Shown: in pieces, positions 27,068-37,522 of the stretch | Layout: every line of letters begins with the position of its first letter | Numbering within the stretch: the first letter of the stretch is position 1 | Assembly (NCBI GenBank): GCA_026984335.1 | Contig: JALSSK010000407.1 | Span: forward strand, 1-39,793 | DNA: 39,793 bases | Source of the DNA: Rhodothermales bacterium | GTDB lineage: Bacteria > Bacteroidota > Rhodothermia > Rhodothermales > ISCAR-4553 | Direction: 5' to 3' | Program-made: the position numbers and the translations under genes | The notes under the pieces: model-generated | The model's input: only the letters and a program-made list of their open reading frames with translations | Databases searched by the model: none | What the model was told of the DNA's origin: nothing

Positions 27068-30052
27068 ATGAACACTATTCTGTTTTTATCGATTGCCCTT
27101 CGGTTGATCGGGCTCGGGTGGGCGCTGGTGTTGGTGTGGCGCTTGCGGGACTGGCGCCTGGGATTCCTCGCGGTTTTATATGTCCTGATGGCCCTTCGCC
27201 AGACGCTCACGCTGGCGACGGTATGGGAGGGGACGGCGCTTTTGGCGCCCGGGCATATGGTCGAACTCCCGGGACTGCTCGTCAGCCTGTTGATGCTGCC
27301 CGTCCTGCTGGGGCTGGAGCGGTTCATCACTTCGCAGAGGCAAGCCAAAGAGCGGATCGAAGCGGCGGAACAACGCTACCGCAAGCTCTTCGAGTCCGCG
27401 CCGATCATGTACCTCAAGACGGAGGATCGCGACGGGGCGTCGTACGTCACGGCCTGCAACGATCGTTTTCTTGAGCGCCTCGGGTATGCGCGCGAAGAGG
27501 TGGTGGGGCAACCACTGGCCCGTTTCTATACGCCCGGTTCGAAGGAAAAGCTTTTTGGAAGCGGGTATCATCGCAGTCTTCAGGGGCTCTCCGTCGAAGA
27601 AGAACGCAACCTGGTGAGACGCGACGGAGGCGTGATCGAGACGCTGATGCACGCCGTGCCGGAGTTCGACGAGCGGGGGCGGGTCAAGGGCGTCCTTGCG
27701 ATGTACGTGGACATGACGGAGCAGCGGCGGACCGAGCGCGCGCTGGAGGAGCGCATCAAGCGGATGCGTCTGCTCTACGAGATCACTTCGCAGAGGGGGC
27801 GGGACCTGGACGCACAATTGCACGAAGCCCTTCGGCGAACCACGGAGCTGCTGGGCATGGAGATCGGCCTCCTGAGCCGCATCGAGGACGGGCAATATCA
27901 CATCGAGGCATGCTTTGCCCCCGGCACCGGGCTGGAGCCGGGGCAATCCTTCGATCTCCACCATACGTACTGCGAAGAGGCTTGGCACAACGACGAGGTG
28001 CTGGCGATCGATCATGCCGGGGCCTCGGCCTATGCCCGGCATCCCTGCTACGTCCACTTTCATCTGGAGTCCTACCTCGGCGTGGCCGTCAGGACGGGCG
28101 AGAAGCGCTCCGGCACGCTGAGTTTCTCGAGCACGAAGCCGAAGCGCCCGCCCTTCTCCGAGGCGGATCGCGAAACGATACGGCTCTTGTGCCAGTGGAT
28201 CGGCTCGATGCTGGAACGCCGGCAGGCGCGGGCGGCGCTGGAGGCCTCCGAAGAGCGGTTCGCCAAAGCCTTCCACGCCAGCCCGGACTCCATCACCATC
28301 ACCCGGGTGCGGGACGGCCTCTTCATCGACGTCAACGAAGGGTTCCACCGCCTGAGCGGATACGCGCGCGAGGAGGTCATCGGCCAAACTTCCGAAGCGC
28401 TCGGGATATGGCGGTATGCCGACCGCAGCCGGATGGTGGAGGGGTTGCAACGCGAAGGCCGCGTGCGAGACCTCGAACTCCCGCTGGTCGACAAAACGGG
28501 AGCGGTGCACATCTGCCGCGTTTCTTCCGTCGTGATAGAACTCGGCGGAGAACCGTGCCTCGTGGCCATCACGCATGACGTCACCGAACAGAAACGCATC
28601 GAACAGGCGCTTCGCCTCCACGAATATGCCATCGCCTCGTCGGTCGAACCCATCGCGTTCGTCGATATGGAGGGCGTGCTCACCTACGTGAACCGCGCTT
28701 TCCTGGAAGCGCTCGGATATGCGCGCGAAGAGGAGGTCGTCGGAAAGCGGATCCTGGAGTTCCGGGTCGAGCCTTTTTCCCTCGACGTGCTCGAAAAACA
28801 GATCAGAGCCGGAGGATACTGGAAAGGCGAACTCAGGACCGTTCGCTCCGATGGGAGGTGGATAGACATCTATCTGGCGGCCAACCTGATCGTGGACGAA
28901 AACGGCAAGCCGCTGGCGATCATGGCTTCCTTCCGGGACATCACCGAATGGAAACGGGCCCAGGAGGACCTGCGGAAATCGGAGGAGAAGTTTGCCAAGG
29001 CGTTCCATGCGAGCCCCGACATCATCGGCATCGCGACGTTGGAAGAGGGACGCTTGATCGAGGTGAACGAGGGGTTCGAGCGCGTGCTCGGGTATCGCCG
29101 CGACGAGGTGATCGGGCGCACGACCGCCGAACTGGGCATCTGGGGCAAGATGAGCGATCGCGCCGACTTCATTCGCCGCATCCGCAGCGGGGAGTTCGTG
29201 AGCAACGTCGAGGTGACCTTCCGCACCCGTTGGGGCGAGCTTCGGACGGGCCTCTTCTCCGGCGATCGGATCGAACTCAACGGCCGTTCATGCCTGCTGA
29301 CCATCACACGCGACATCACCGAGCGCAAGCGCATCGAGGAGCAGCGCGAGGAACTCGTGCGCGACCTCGAAGCGAAGAACGCCGAGCTGGAACGCTTCGC
29401 CTATACCGTCTCGCACGACCTGAAATCACCGCTGGTGACGATCAAGGGCTTCCTCGGACTGCTCGAAAATGATGCGCTCCTCGGGGACGTGGAAGCGCTC
29501 CGCCGGGACGTGGCTCACATCAACAGCGCCGCCGACAAGATGGCCCGGCTGCTCCGGGATCTGTTGGAGCTCTCGCGGATCGGGCGCGTGGTCAACCCGC
29601 CGGAGGCCGTCGACCTGTCGGGTCTGGTGCGCGAAGCCGTGGAGATGCTGGGCGGTCGGCTCGCCGAGCGGGGAGCCGAAGTGCGCGTGCCCGCCCGCAT
29701 GCCGGAAGTCTTCGGCGACAGGCTTCGGCTGCTGGAAGTGTTTCAGAACCTGATCGACAACGCCCTCAAGTTTATGGGCGATCAGCCGGCGCCGCGTGTG
29801 GAGGTGGAGGCGCGCGTCGCAGAGGGCGAGGTGGTGTGCTCCGTGCGGGACAACGGCGTCGGCATCAATCCCCGGTATCTGGAGACCATCTTCGGCTTGT
29901 TCAACCGCCTGGACAACAACGTCGAGGGCACCGGCATCGGACTGACGCTGGTGAAGCGGATCGTCGAAGAGCACGGAGGACGCATCTGGGCCGCCTCGGA
30001 GGGAGAGGGCCGGGGCGCGACGTTCACCTTCACGCTGCCGCTGCGGTCATGA
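27068..30052 (+). CDS. Multi-PAS/GAF sensor histidine kinase
   Basis: N-terminal TMs, several PAS/PAC blocks, GAF-like block, H-box LERFAYTVSHDLKSPLVTIKGF, N/G boxes NALKFM, DNGVGINPRYLETIFGLFNRL, GTGIGLTLVKRIVEEHGG. Confidence 0.95.
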   Translation: MNTILFLSIALRLIGLGWALVLVWRLRDWRLGFLAVLYVLMALRQTLTLATVWEGTALLAPGHMVELPGLLVSLLMLPVLLGLERFITSQRQAKERIEAAEQRYRKLFESAPIMYLKTEDRDGASYVTACNDRFLERLGYAREEVVGQPLARFYTPGSKEKLFGSGYHRSLQGLSVEEERNLVRRDGGVIETLMHAVPEFDERGRVKGVLAMYVDMTEQRRTERALEERIKRMRLLYEITSQRGRDLDAQLHEALRRTTELLGMEIGLLSRIEDGQYHIEACFAPGTGLEPGQSFDLHHTYCEEAWHNDEVLAIDHAGASAYARHPCYVHFHLESYLGVAVRTGEKRSGTLSFSSTKPKRPPFSEADRETIRLLCQWIGSMLERRQARAALEASEERFAKAFHASPDSITITRVRDGLFIDVNEGFHRLSGYAREEVIGQTSEALGIWRYADRSRMVEGLQREGRVRDLELPLVDKTGAVHICRVSSVVIELGGEPCLVAITHDVTEQKRIEQALRLHEYAIASSVEPIAFVDMEGVLTYVNRAFLEALGYAREEEVVGKRILEFRVEPFSLDVLEKQIRAGGYWKGELRTVRSDGRWIDIYLAANLIVDENGKPLAIMASFRDITEWKRAQEDLRKSEEKFAKAFHASPDIIGIATLEEGRLIEVNEGFERVLGYRRDEVIGRTTAELGIWGKMSDRADFIRRIRSGEFVSNVEVTFRTRWGELRTGLFSGDRIELNGRSCLLTITRDITERKRIEEQREELVRDLEAKNAELERFAYTVSHDLKSPLVTIKGFLGLLENDALLGDVEALRRDVAHINSAADKMARLLRDLLELSRIGRVVNPPEAVDLSGLVREAVEMLGGRLAERGAEVRVPARMPEVFGDRLRLLEVFQNLIDNALKFMGDQPAPRVEVEARVAEGEVVCSVRDNGVGINPRYLETIFGLFNRLDNNVEGTGIGLTLVKRIVEEHGGRIWAASEGEGRGATFTFTLPLRS

Positions 30053-30110
30053 AAGCAGCGGCCCGCGCGCGCTTCGCTCGCAGCCGTGGGGCTCACGCAT
30101 GACGCGCCGC

Positions 30111-30308
30111 CTACACGAGCCCCTCGTTCGCCCCGGAAGCGGACGGATCCGTAAGGTTCGGAGGATCGGTCGCGTAGCGCTCCGGGTGTTGCTCAAACGT
30201 TCGCCGGCAATCCTCGGAGCAGAAAAAGTACGTTCGTCCCCGGTAGTCCATCCGGGCCGGCGGGTTGTGCCGGTCGATCGCCATGCCGCAAACAGGGTCT
30301 TTTTCCAT
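30111..30308 (-). CDS. YHS-domain protein
   Basis: MEKDPVCGMAIDRHNPPARMDYRGRTYFFCSEDCRRTFEQHPERY. Confidence 0.92.
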   Translation of the reverse strand: MEKDPVCGMAIDRHNPPARMDYRGRTYFFCSEDCRRTFEQHPERYATDPPNLTDPSASGANEGLV

Positions 30309-30352
30309 GTCGGGCGCCTCCGAGATTCAGGAGTTGTGAGGGAAGAACGTTC

Positions 30353-30691
30353 CTACAGGCCGGTCTCGTCGACGGCTCCGGTGCGGATCTTCACCGCCAT
30401 CTCCACCGGAGAAACGAAGATGATGCCGTCTCCCGGCAAACCCGTGTAGGCGTTCTTTCGAATGAGTTCCACGACGCGATGAACGTCTTCATCCCGGCAG
30501 ACGACCTCCAGTTTGGCGACGTCCGAGTACCGTTCGACGCACTTGATCGAGTATTTGCTCGCGTGCGGGTCCGCGAGTTGCCCGAGCCCCATCACGTCAA
30601 TGACGGTGATGCCGGTGATCCCGTTCTCTTCCAGCGCCTCGATGACGCTCTCCACCTTCGGGCAACGCAGGTAGGCTTTGACTTCCTTCAT
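30353..30691 (-). CDS. PII-like signalling protein (second copy, divergent T-loop)
   Basis: MKEVKAYLRCPKVESVIEALEENGITGITVIDVMGLGQ...AKLEVVCRDEDVHRVVELIRKNAYTGLPGDGIIFVSPVEMAVKIRTG. Confidence 0.88.
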   Translation of the reverse strand: MKEVKAYLRCPKVESVIEALEENGITGITVIDVMGLGQLADPHASKYSIKCVERYSDVAKLEVVCRDEDVHRVVELIRKNAYTGLPGDGIIFVSPVEMAVKIRTGAVDETGL

Positions 30692-30751
30692 GGCAACGCG
30701 CTCCGTTGTGTTTCCTGTTCGACGCTCACGTCTCAAGATCGACCCGCCAAC

Positions 30752-30789
30752 CTTAAGCAAGCCTTAAATCCGCCTTAAACTTTTTTCAG
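30752..30789 (-). promoter_or_regulatory. TTAAG array, site 1 (upstream of PII-like gene)
   Basis: Plus-strand CTTAA at 30752, 30763, 30774 and TTCAG at 30785: period 11 bp. Confidence 0.75.
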
Positions 30790-30818
30790 CGTAAGGCGCG
30801 GGAGCCTTGAAGGGACGA

Positions 30819-31292
30819 TCAGGTCACTTTCATCACGCCTCGCATGAGCACGTAATGGCCGGGAAACGAGCAGATGAACGGATATTCTCCCGGTTCGGAG
30901 GGGGCGGTGAAGGTGACCTCAACGGTCTCGCCGGGTTGGGCGAGCGGGGTGTAGAAGAGGATGGCCTCGTCTTCGGGGATGTAGTCGTTGGCGGCGGCGG
31001 AGAGAGCGGCCGTCCCGACGCGGTCGATGGCTTCGGCGTCGGTGAGGATGACGACGTTGTGGGCGAGCCCCTGAACGGTGGCGTCGTTCTTGAAGACGAG
31101 GCGCACTTCCTGGCCGGCCTTGACGCTGAAGGCGGTCGTGTCGAAGCGCAGTTCGTTGCCGACGGAACGGATGACGACCTCGACCGGGTCGGCTTCCGGC
31201 GCGGTGAAGGGGGCGGTCGTGAAGGCGGTGAGCGCCAGCGCCGCCAGGGCCGACGCGAGCATGGTCAGGGGGAAACGCACGTGTCTGTTCAT
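30819..31292 (-). CDS. Cupredoxin (azurin/auracyanin-like)
   Basis: Signal peptide; LAHNVVIL and YPFICSFPGHYVLMRGVM supply His...Cys...His...Met type-1 Cu ligands. Confidence 0.9.
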   Translation of the reverse strand: MNRHVRFPLTMLASALAALALTAFTTAPFTAPEADPVEVVIRSVGNELRFDTTAFSVKAGQEVRLVFKNDATVQGLAHNVVILTDAEAIDRVGTAALSAAANDYIPEDEAILFYTPLAQPGETVEVTFTAPSEPGEYPFICSFPGHYVLMRGVMKVT

Positions 31293-31325
31293 GGACTTCT
31301 CCGTTGGGAAAAACATGGCGCGGCC

Positions 31326-31384
31326 CACGGAAGCACGTTGCGCGAAACGGATGCCCGGAAGCCGGGCATTCCCGTGCCTCCGTG
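31326..31384 (-). other. Nested inverted repeats between cytochrome c and cupredoxin genes
   Basis: Outer arms CACGGAAGCACG/CGTGCCTCCGTG (one mismatch), inner perfect ATGCCCGG-AAG-CCGGGCAT (31351-31369). Confidence 0.7.
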
Positions 31385-31422
31385 AACCGTCGCCATATTC
31401 TTGAGGATGAGACAAAGAGGGG

Positions 31423-32058
31423 TTAGCGGTCGACCCGGCCGTGGGAGACGGCCCACACGTAGGCCGCCACTTGCTGGGCCTGTTCGTCGGTGATGCCGCC
31501 GGGGTAGGCCGCCATTGCGGTGCCGGGCACGCCGTTGCGGATGATGCCCAGGATGTCGGCGTAGTCGCCGGAGCCGTTTTTCCATTGCGCGTCGCTCAGG
31601 CTCGGCGCGATGGGGCCGCCTTCGAGGTTGCCGCCGTGGCAGGCAAAGCACGTCCCGGCGCCCTGATACACGAGCCGTCCCTTTGCGATGAGGTCGTCGG
31701 TGATCTCGGTGGGCGTTTCCAGGTCGGAGCGGAGCCGTCCGGGGACGAGGTCGGCGTCGTTCGAGGCGAGCAGGAAGTCGCGCACCAGGCGGGCCTGTCC
31801 CCGCGTGAGGTTGGCGCGGGTCTGCATGTGCTGCATGATGATGACCCACTCCCGATCGGTCCGCTCGGCCGGTCCGCGCGGGTTGTGGCAGCGCTGGCAG
31901 GTGCGCGAGAAGAGTTCGGCGCCGAGGCCGATGCGCGCCGCCAGCGTGGTGTCGGAGAGGGCGATCTCGTCGCCGGGCTCCGGAAGGACGGACGTCTGGG
32001 AGGCCAGCCCCAGGTAGGCGATCACAAAGAGCAGAAGCGAAGAAGCTAAGAGTCGCAT
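31423..32058 (-). CDS. Secreted c-type cytochrome
   Basis: Two CxxCH motifs: TCQRCHNPRGP and CFACHGGNLEGG; signal peptide. Confidence 0.9.
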   Translation of the reverse strand: MRLLASSLLLFVIAYLGLASQTSVLPEPGDEIALSDTTLAARIGLGAELFSRTCQRCHNPRGPAERTDREWVIIMQHMQTRANLTRGQARLVRDFLLASNDADLVPGRLRSDLETPTEITDDLIAKGRLVYQGAGTCFACHGGNLEGGPIAPSLSDAQWKNGSGDYADILGIIRNGVPGTAMAAYPGGITDEQAQQVAAYVWAVSHGRVDR

Positions 32059-32073
32059 ATCGGTACCTCCGGG

Positions 32074-33327
32074 TTAGAACCCAAACGCCAGTTGAAGGGC
32101 GAGACGGTTGTTGTCGATGTCCACCTCCTCATCGTTGATGAGGTATTCCAGCTTGAGCACGAACGAGGGTTCGAACCAGTAGTCGAGGCCGAGGGCCAGT
32201 TGCCGCCCGGCGTCCGTGAGGGTCTCGCTGCCGGCCTTGCCGTCGAAGAGCTGCGACCAGCGCACGACCGGCTGCCAGGGGCCGGTCCGATAGGCCAGCT
32301 GCACCCAGTAGCCGCTGCGCGCGAGCGTCTCGACGAGGCCTTCATTGAGCGCCCCCGTGGCGGAGGCGCCTTTGGCCGCGGCAAGCCCCTCGTGGTCCTC
32401 CTCCTCCAGAAGATCCTGCCACGTCCGAATGAACTCGCTGTGGAGGGTAAATGGGCCATGACGACCCTCGAGGTGTAACGCCAGGGCGCTGAAGTTGAGA
32501 TCGCCCGCGGCGTCGTAGGCGGCCGTCATGCCGGAGACGTTGGCCTCGAAATACGGAGAGATGCTGAAGCCGAGACGCCCGCCCACCATCTTGTTGTTGT
32601 TGTTGTCCGAGGTGTTGCTGCCGAAGGCAAGGCCGCCGGCGCCTCCACCGCTGAGGATGGCTGCTCCCTTCCCGGCGGCGGCGAGCGGTCCGCCTTCATC
32701 ATGCCCGCCGGCGCTTTCCTCCTCGTCCGGGGCGACGACCGGCCCCTGCGTCACGAACACTTCCGCCGTGACGGTCTGGAAATTCCCCAGGTCGAAGGCG
32801 CCGCGCAGTTGCACGCCGATGTCCGAGAGGATCGGCAACATGGGGTCCGTCGGGGCGGCCGCGGCGCCGTGCGAGCCGTAGACGGCCGGGACGCTCGGCA
32901 GCCGGTTGATCCAGGTCGGATGGAACCGCTCGGAGAAGTTGGCGAAGGGAAGCAGGAACTTCCCGGCCACCAGCGTAAAGTGATCGTTGAGCGAGACGTC
33001 GAGCTGGGCGTATTCCAGGTCGGTCGCCGTCACGCCTTCCTCGATCTCGAACTCGAACTCTCCCTCGAAGAGAAAGCGGTCGGAGATCTGGAAGAGCATG
33101 ATCGGGGCGAAGATGGTCGAGAAGTTGTTGGGGGTCTCGCCGTCGGCCAGGAGCACGTTGTAGCCGGCTCCGCCGTACCCGGTTAGCATGAACCCCTGGC
33201 GCGGGAAGAACCGGTCCGCGTCCGAGGGGCCGTCGGCCTCCTGTCCCGAGGCGGGAACGATGCCCGCCAGGGCAAACAGGACGAGCCCGATCCAGAAAGG
33301 GAGATGGTGTGGTAACGGTTGTTTCAT
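32074..33327 (-). CDS. Outer-membrane porin-like beta-barrel protein
   Basis: Signal peptide ASGQ; alternating amphipathic strands; C-terminal NNRLALQLAFGF with terminal Phe. Confidence 0.7.
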   Translation of the reverse strand: MKQPLPHHLPFWIGLVLFALAGIVPASGQEADGPSDADRFFPRQGFMLTGYGGAGYNVLLADGETPNNFSTIFAPIMLFQISDRFLFEGEFEFEIEEGVTATDLEYAQLDVSLNDHFTLVAGKFLLPFANFSERFHPTWINRLPSVPAVYGSHGAAAAPTDPMLPILSDIGVQLRGAFDLGNFQTVTAEVFVTQGPVVAPDEEESAGGHDEGGPLAAAGKGAAILSGGGAGGLAFGSNTSDNNNNKMVGGRLGFSISPYFEANVSGMTAAYDAAGDLNFSALALHLEGRHGPFTLHSEFIRTWQDLLEEEDHEGLAAAKGASATGALNEGLVETLARSGYWVQLAYRTGPWQPVVRWSQLFDGKAGSETLTDAGRQLALGLDYWFEPSFVLKLEYLINDEEVDIDNNRLALQLAFGF

Positions 33328-33472
33328 GGCGTTCACCGGTTGTGGCTGGAAGGAACGCCGCGCAGATCGGCCGAGCCCCGGCCTCCACGCAACGTCGTCG
33401 AACGGAGATCGGGGAACGGACCTTGATTTGAAAAGAACCACTACGCAGCGGAGGCAAGGTGTCGTCGGGAAC

Positions 33473-33510
33473 CTTAAAATCACCTTAAAGCAACCTGAAA
33501 TACTTTTCAG
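33473..33510 (-). promoter_or_regulatory. TTAAG array, site 2 (upstream of porin/cytochrome/cupredoxin genes)
   Basis: Plus-strand CTTAA at 33473 and 33484, CTGAA at 33495, TTCAG at 33506: period 11 bp. Confidence 0.75.
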
Positions 33511-33606
33511 GAAAAGGCGATTCGCAGGTTCTTCATCGGTCCCGGAAAACCTGAAGCGAAGGGGAAGGGAGAGCGTTTGACGCCGTTTACCGGGTGTTTC
33601 GCCTCT

Positions 33607-35718
<2,112 letters not shown>

Positions 35719-35806
35719 GTCGATGGGGGATGAGGGAGAAGGTGGGAAATGAGGCCTGCAGCCGGAGGATGCGCCTGCTCCCGGGGAGCGAAGAAGCCCG
35801 GTGCGC

Positions 35807-36100
35807 TCAACCTGCTCCGGCGGCGGATCGCGCCGAGAAAAAGTTGTAGAGCGGGACGAAGACCACACCGACGTAGATGCCGTAGAGGAAGGACTCCACG
35901 AGGCCGAGGAAGAAGCTTCCCCAACTCAGCCACGTGAAGCCCGGCAAGAGTTGCATCCAGGACTGATACATGGCCTGTCCCGGGATCAGCAGATCCCAGA
36001 TCACGCAAAGGATGAAGGAAAGGGCGAGAAAAGAGCCGAGGGCCAGCCCCACGGGTTTCCAGTGGAGACGGCTTCGGATCGGGGGCGTCATCGTTTCCAT
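35807..36100 (-). CDS. Small two-to-three-TM membrane protein (DUF5676-like)
   Basis: 98 aa; [23 protein letters not shown]...[38 protein letters not shown]. Confidence 0.65.
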   Translation of the reverse strand: METMTPPIRSRLHWKPVGLALGSFLALSFILCVIWDLLIPGQAMYQSWMQLLPGFTWLSWGSFFLGLVESFLYGIYVGVVFVPLYNFFSARSAAGAG

Positions 36101-36267
36101 GGCATTTCCTCCCGTATGATTGAGGGATGTGCGCAACCGGAACGACCGGACCGTCACGGGGATCGGGGCCCGCACCCGCCACCCGACTCAGGAACGTGTG
36201 TGCGGGCCCCGCACCTACCGCCGTGACGGGCGACCCGTGTTCGCCCCCCTAAGATCGCCCATCGTTT

Positions 36268-36305
36268 CTTAAAAGAACCTTAAGCAAGGCTTAAAAAACC
36301 TTCAG
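36268..36305 (-). promoter_or_regulatory. TTAAG array, site 3 (upstream of DUF5676-like/CopB genes)
   Basis: Plus-strand CTTAA at 36268, 36279, 36290 and TTCAG at 36301: period 11 bp. Confidence 0.75.
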
Positions 36306-36355
36306 AAAGCGAATGTGCGATGCTCGCTTCAGACGCGCGCTTCAGACGCGCCTGA

Positions 36356-37183
36356 TTACCGAACCTCGAAGGTCAGCGTCGCCCACTTCGACTCGTAGTC
36401 CGCCTCGCCGTCATCGACCCTGGCCATGTGGATGAGCTTCACGTACCACCGTCCGGCGGCTTCGAGGGGGATGCGCGCCACGCCCGTCTCATCCGTGCGC
36501 GTCCGGACGGCGACCCGGTGTTCGCCCGCCGCATCGTGGCCGTGATAGCCTTCATGGCTGGCCTCGACGTACTGGTTGGCGACGGGCCGGCCGTCAACGA
36601 GGACGAGGACCTCGAACGTGTCGCCGACGCCGAGGGCGTAGGGGTTGTTCACCGGCACGATCTCGGCGGGATAGCCGAGGCGATGCCCGTAGGCGCCGGT
36701 GCGCCGGTCGCCTACCTGAAGGACGGCCTTGACGTGTTTGGAATACCGCTCCCGCGCATCGAGGTCCAGTTCTCCGTCCCGTTTCCGCGCTGCGAGCACG
36801 TCGAGGACGCCGTCGTGCTCGAGGTATTCGTTGAAATCCTTGGCGGAGAGCGCGATCATGTTCGGAGCCGTCGAGACGCCGACCACGTAGGTGCCGGGGG
36901 CGTCCGTCTCGAGGTCGAGGAGCGTCAGCGTGCCTTGCTCGCGCCAGCGGGACGTGTCGGGGTGCGTCACCTCGTCGCCGGGCCCGACGACGCTCACGTC
37001 GGTCATGCGGCGACGCGCGATCGTGCCTTCGCTCTTGTCGAACGTGCCGTTGACCAGCGCAATCGTGACGCTCGAGTGGGGCTTGAGAAAATAGGTGTCC
37101 AGTTTGATGAAGAGGGTGTGGGCGTTCAGGAGGCCGGCGAAAAGGAGGAAGGCCACGCCCGTCAGGAGGGCTTTCTTTTTCAT
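36356..37183 (-). CDS. DUF4198-like secreted protein
   Basis: MKKKALLTGVAFLLFAGLLNAHTLFIKLDTYFLKPHSSVTIALVNGTFDKSEG...; Ig-like periplasmic architecture. Confidence 0.8.
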   Translation of the reverse strand: MKKKALLTGVAFLLFAGLLNAHTLFIKLDTYFLKPHSSVTIALVNGTFDKSEGTIARRRMTDVSVVGPGDEVTHPDTSRWREQGTLTLLDLETDAPGTYVVGVSTAPNMIALSAKDFNEYLEHDGVLDVLAARKRDGELDLDARERYSKHVKAVLQVGDRRTGAYGHRLGYPAEIVPVNNPYALGVGDTFEVLVLVDGRPVANQYVEASHEGYHGHDAAGEHRVAVRTRTDETGVARIPLEAAGRWYVKLIHMARVDDGEADYESKWATLTFEVR

Positions 37184-37242
37184 AGGATCGTGGGGTTGGG
37201 GATCACGAAGAAAGAGGACGATGCAGGGTACGACGCTTTGAA

Positions 37243-37288
37243 TAAAAAAACGACAGCCGGGTCGCATCGTCTGCAGACCCGGCTGTCG
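37243..37288 (-). terminator. Intrinsic terminator in the leader of the DUF4198 gene
   Basis: Perfect 13-bp arms CGACAGCCGGGTC (37251-37263)/GACCCGGCTGTCG (37276-37288), T7 on the minus strand at 37244-37250. Confidence 0.88.
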
Positions 37289-37424
37289 CTAGCCACACAT
37301 GTTCGGACGGTTTTGCTGCGTTTCCCTCGTCGCGCCTCTCCTTGATGAGCGGGCGAGGAGGGGAGTGGTTCCAGGTGGGTCTTCCGGTGAGTGGTTGCAA
37401 GCCTGCCGCCTGGCCGTCCGAACA
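37244..37424 (-). ncRNA. Candidate structured leader RNA / riboswitch-like element of unknown class
   Basis: Perfect 11-bp closing stem TGTTCGGACGG/CCGTCCGAACA (plus-strand arms 37300-37310 and 37414-37424), internal helices, then terminator hairpin. Confidence 0.6.
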
Positions 37425-37446
37425 CCCGCAAGAAAGGAAGGAGAAC

Positions 37447-37483
37447 CTGAAGACTTCCTTAAAAACTCCTTAAATTTTCTTAA
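37447..37483 (-). promoter_or_regulatory. TTAAG array, site 4 (upstream of structured leader and DUF4198 gene)
   Basis: Plus-strand CTGAA at 37447, CTTAA at 37458, 37469, 37479: periods 11, 11, 10 bp. Confidence 0.7.
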
Positions 37484-37522
37484 GGTGTTCGAGCGAGGGC
37501 CGCCTTTTTGGCACGGGTGCGA

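Noticed and set aside
37335-37358. Hammerhead-like CTTGATGAG on the plus strand
   Set aside because: Core is CUUGAUGAG rather than CUGAUGAG, with no matching CGAAAC segment and no plausible three-stem fold.
37311-37360. SAM-I-like patch on the minus strand (ATCAAGGAGAGGCG...GAGGGA)
   Set aside because: Superficial resemblance only; the expected P1 partner, GCAACC spacing and downstream conserved segments are missing.
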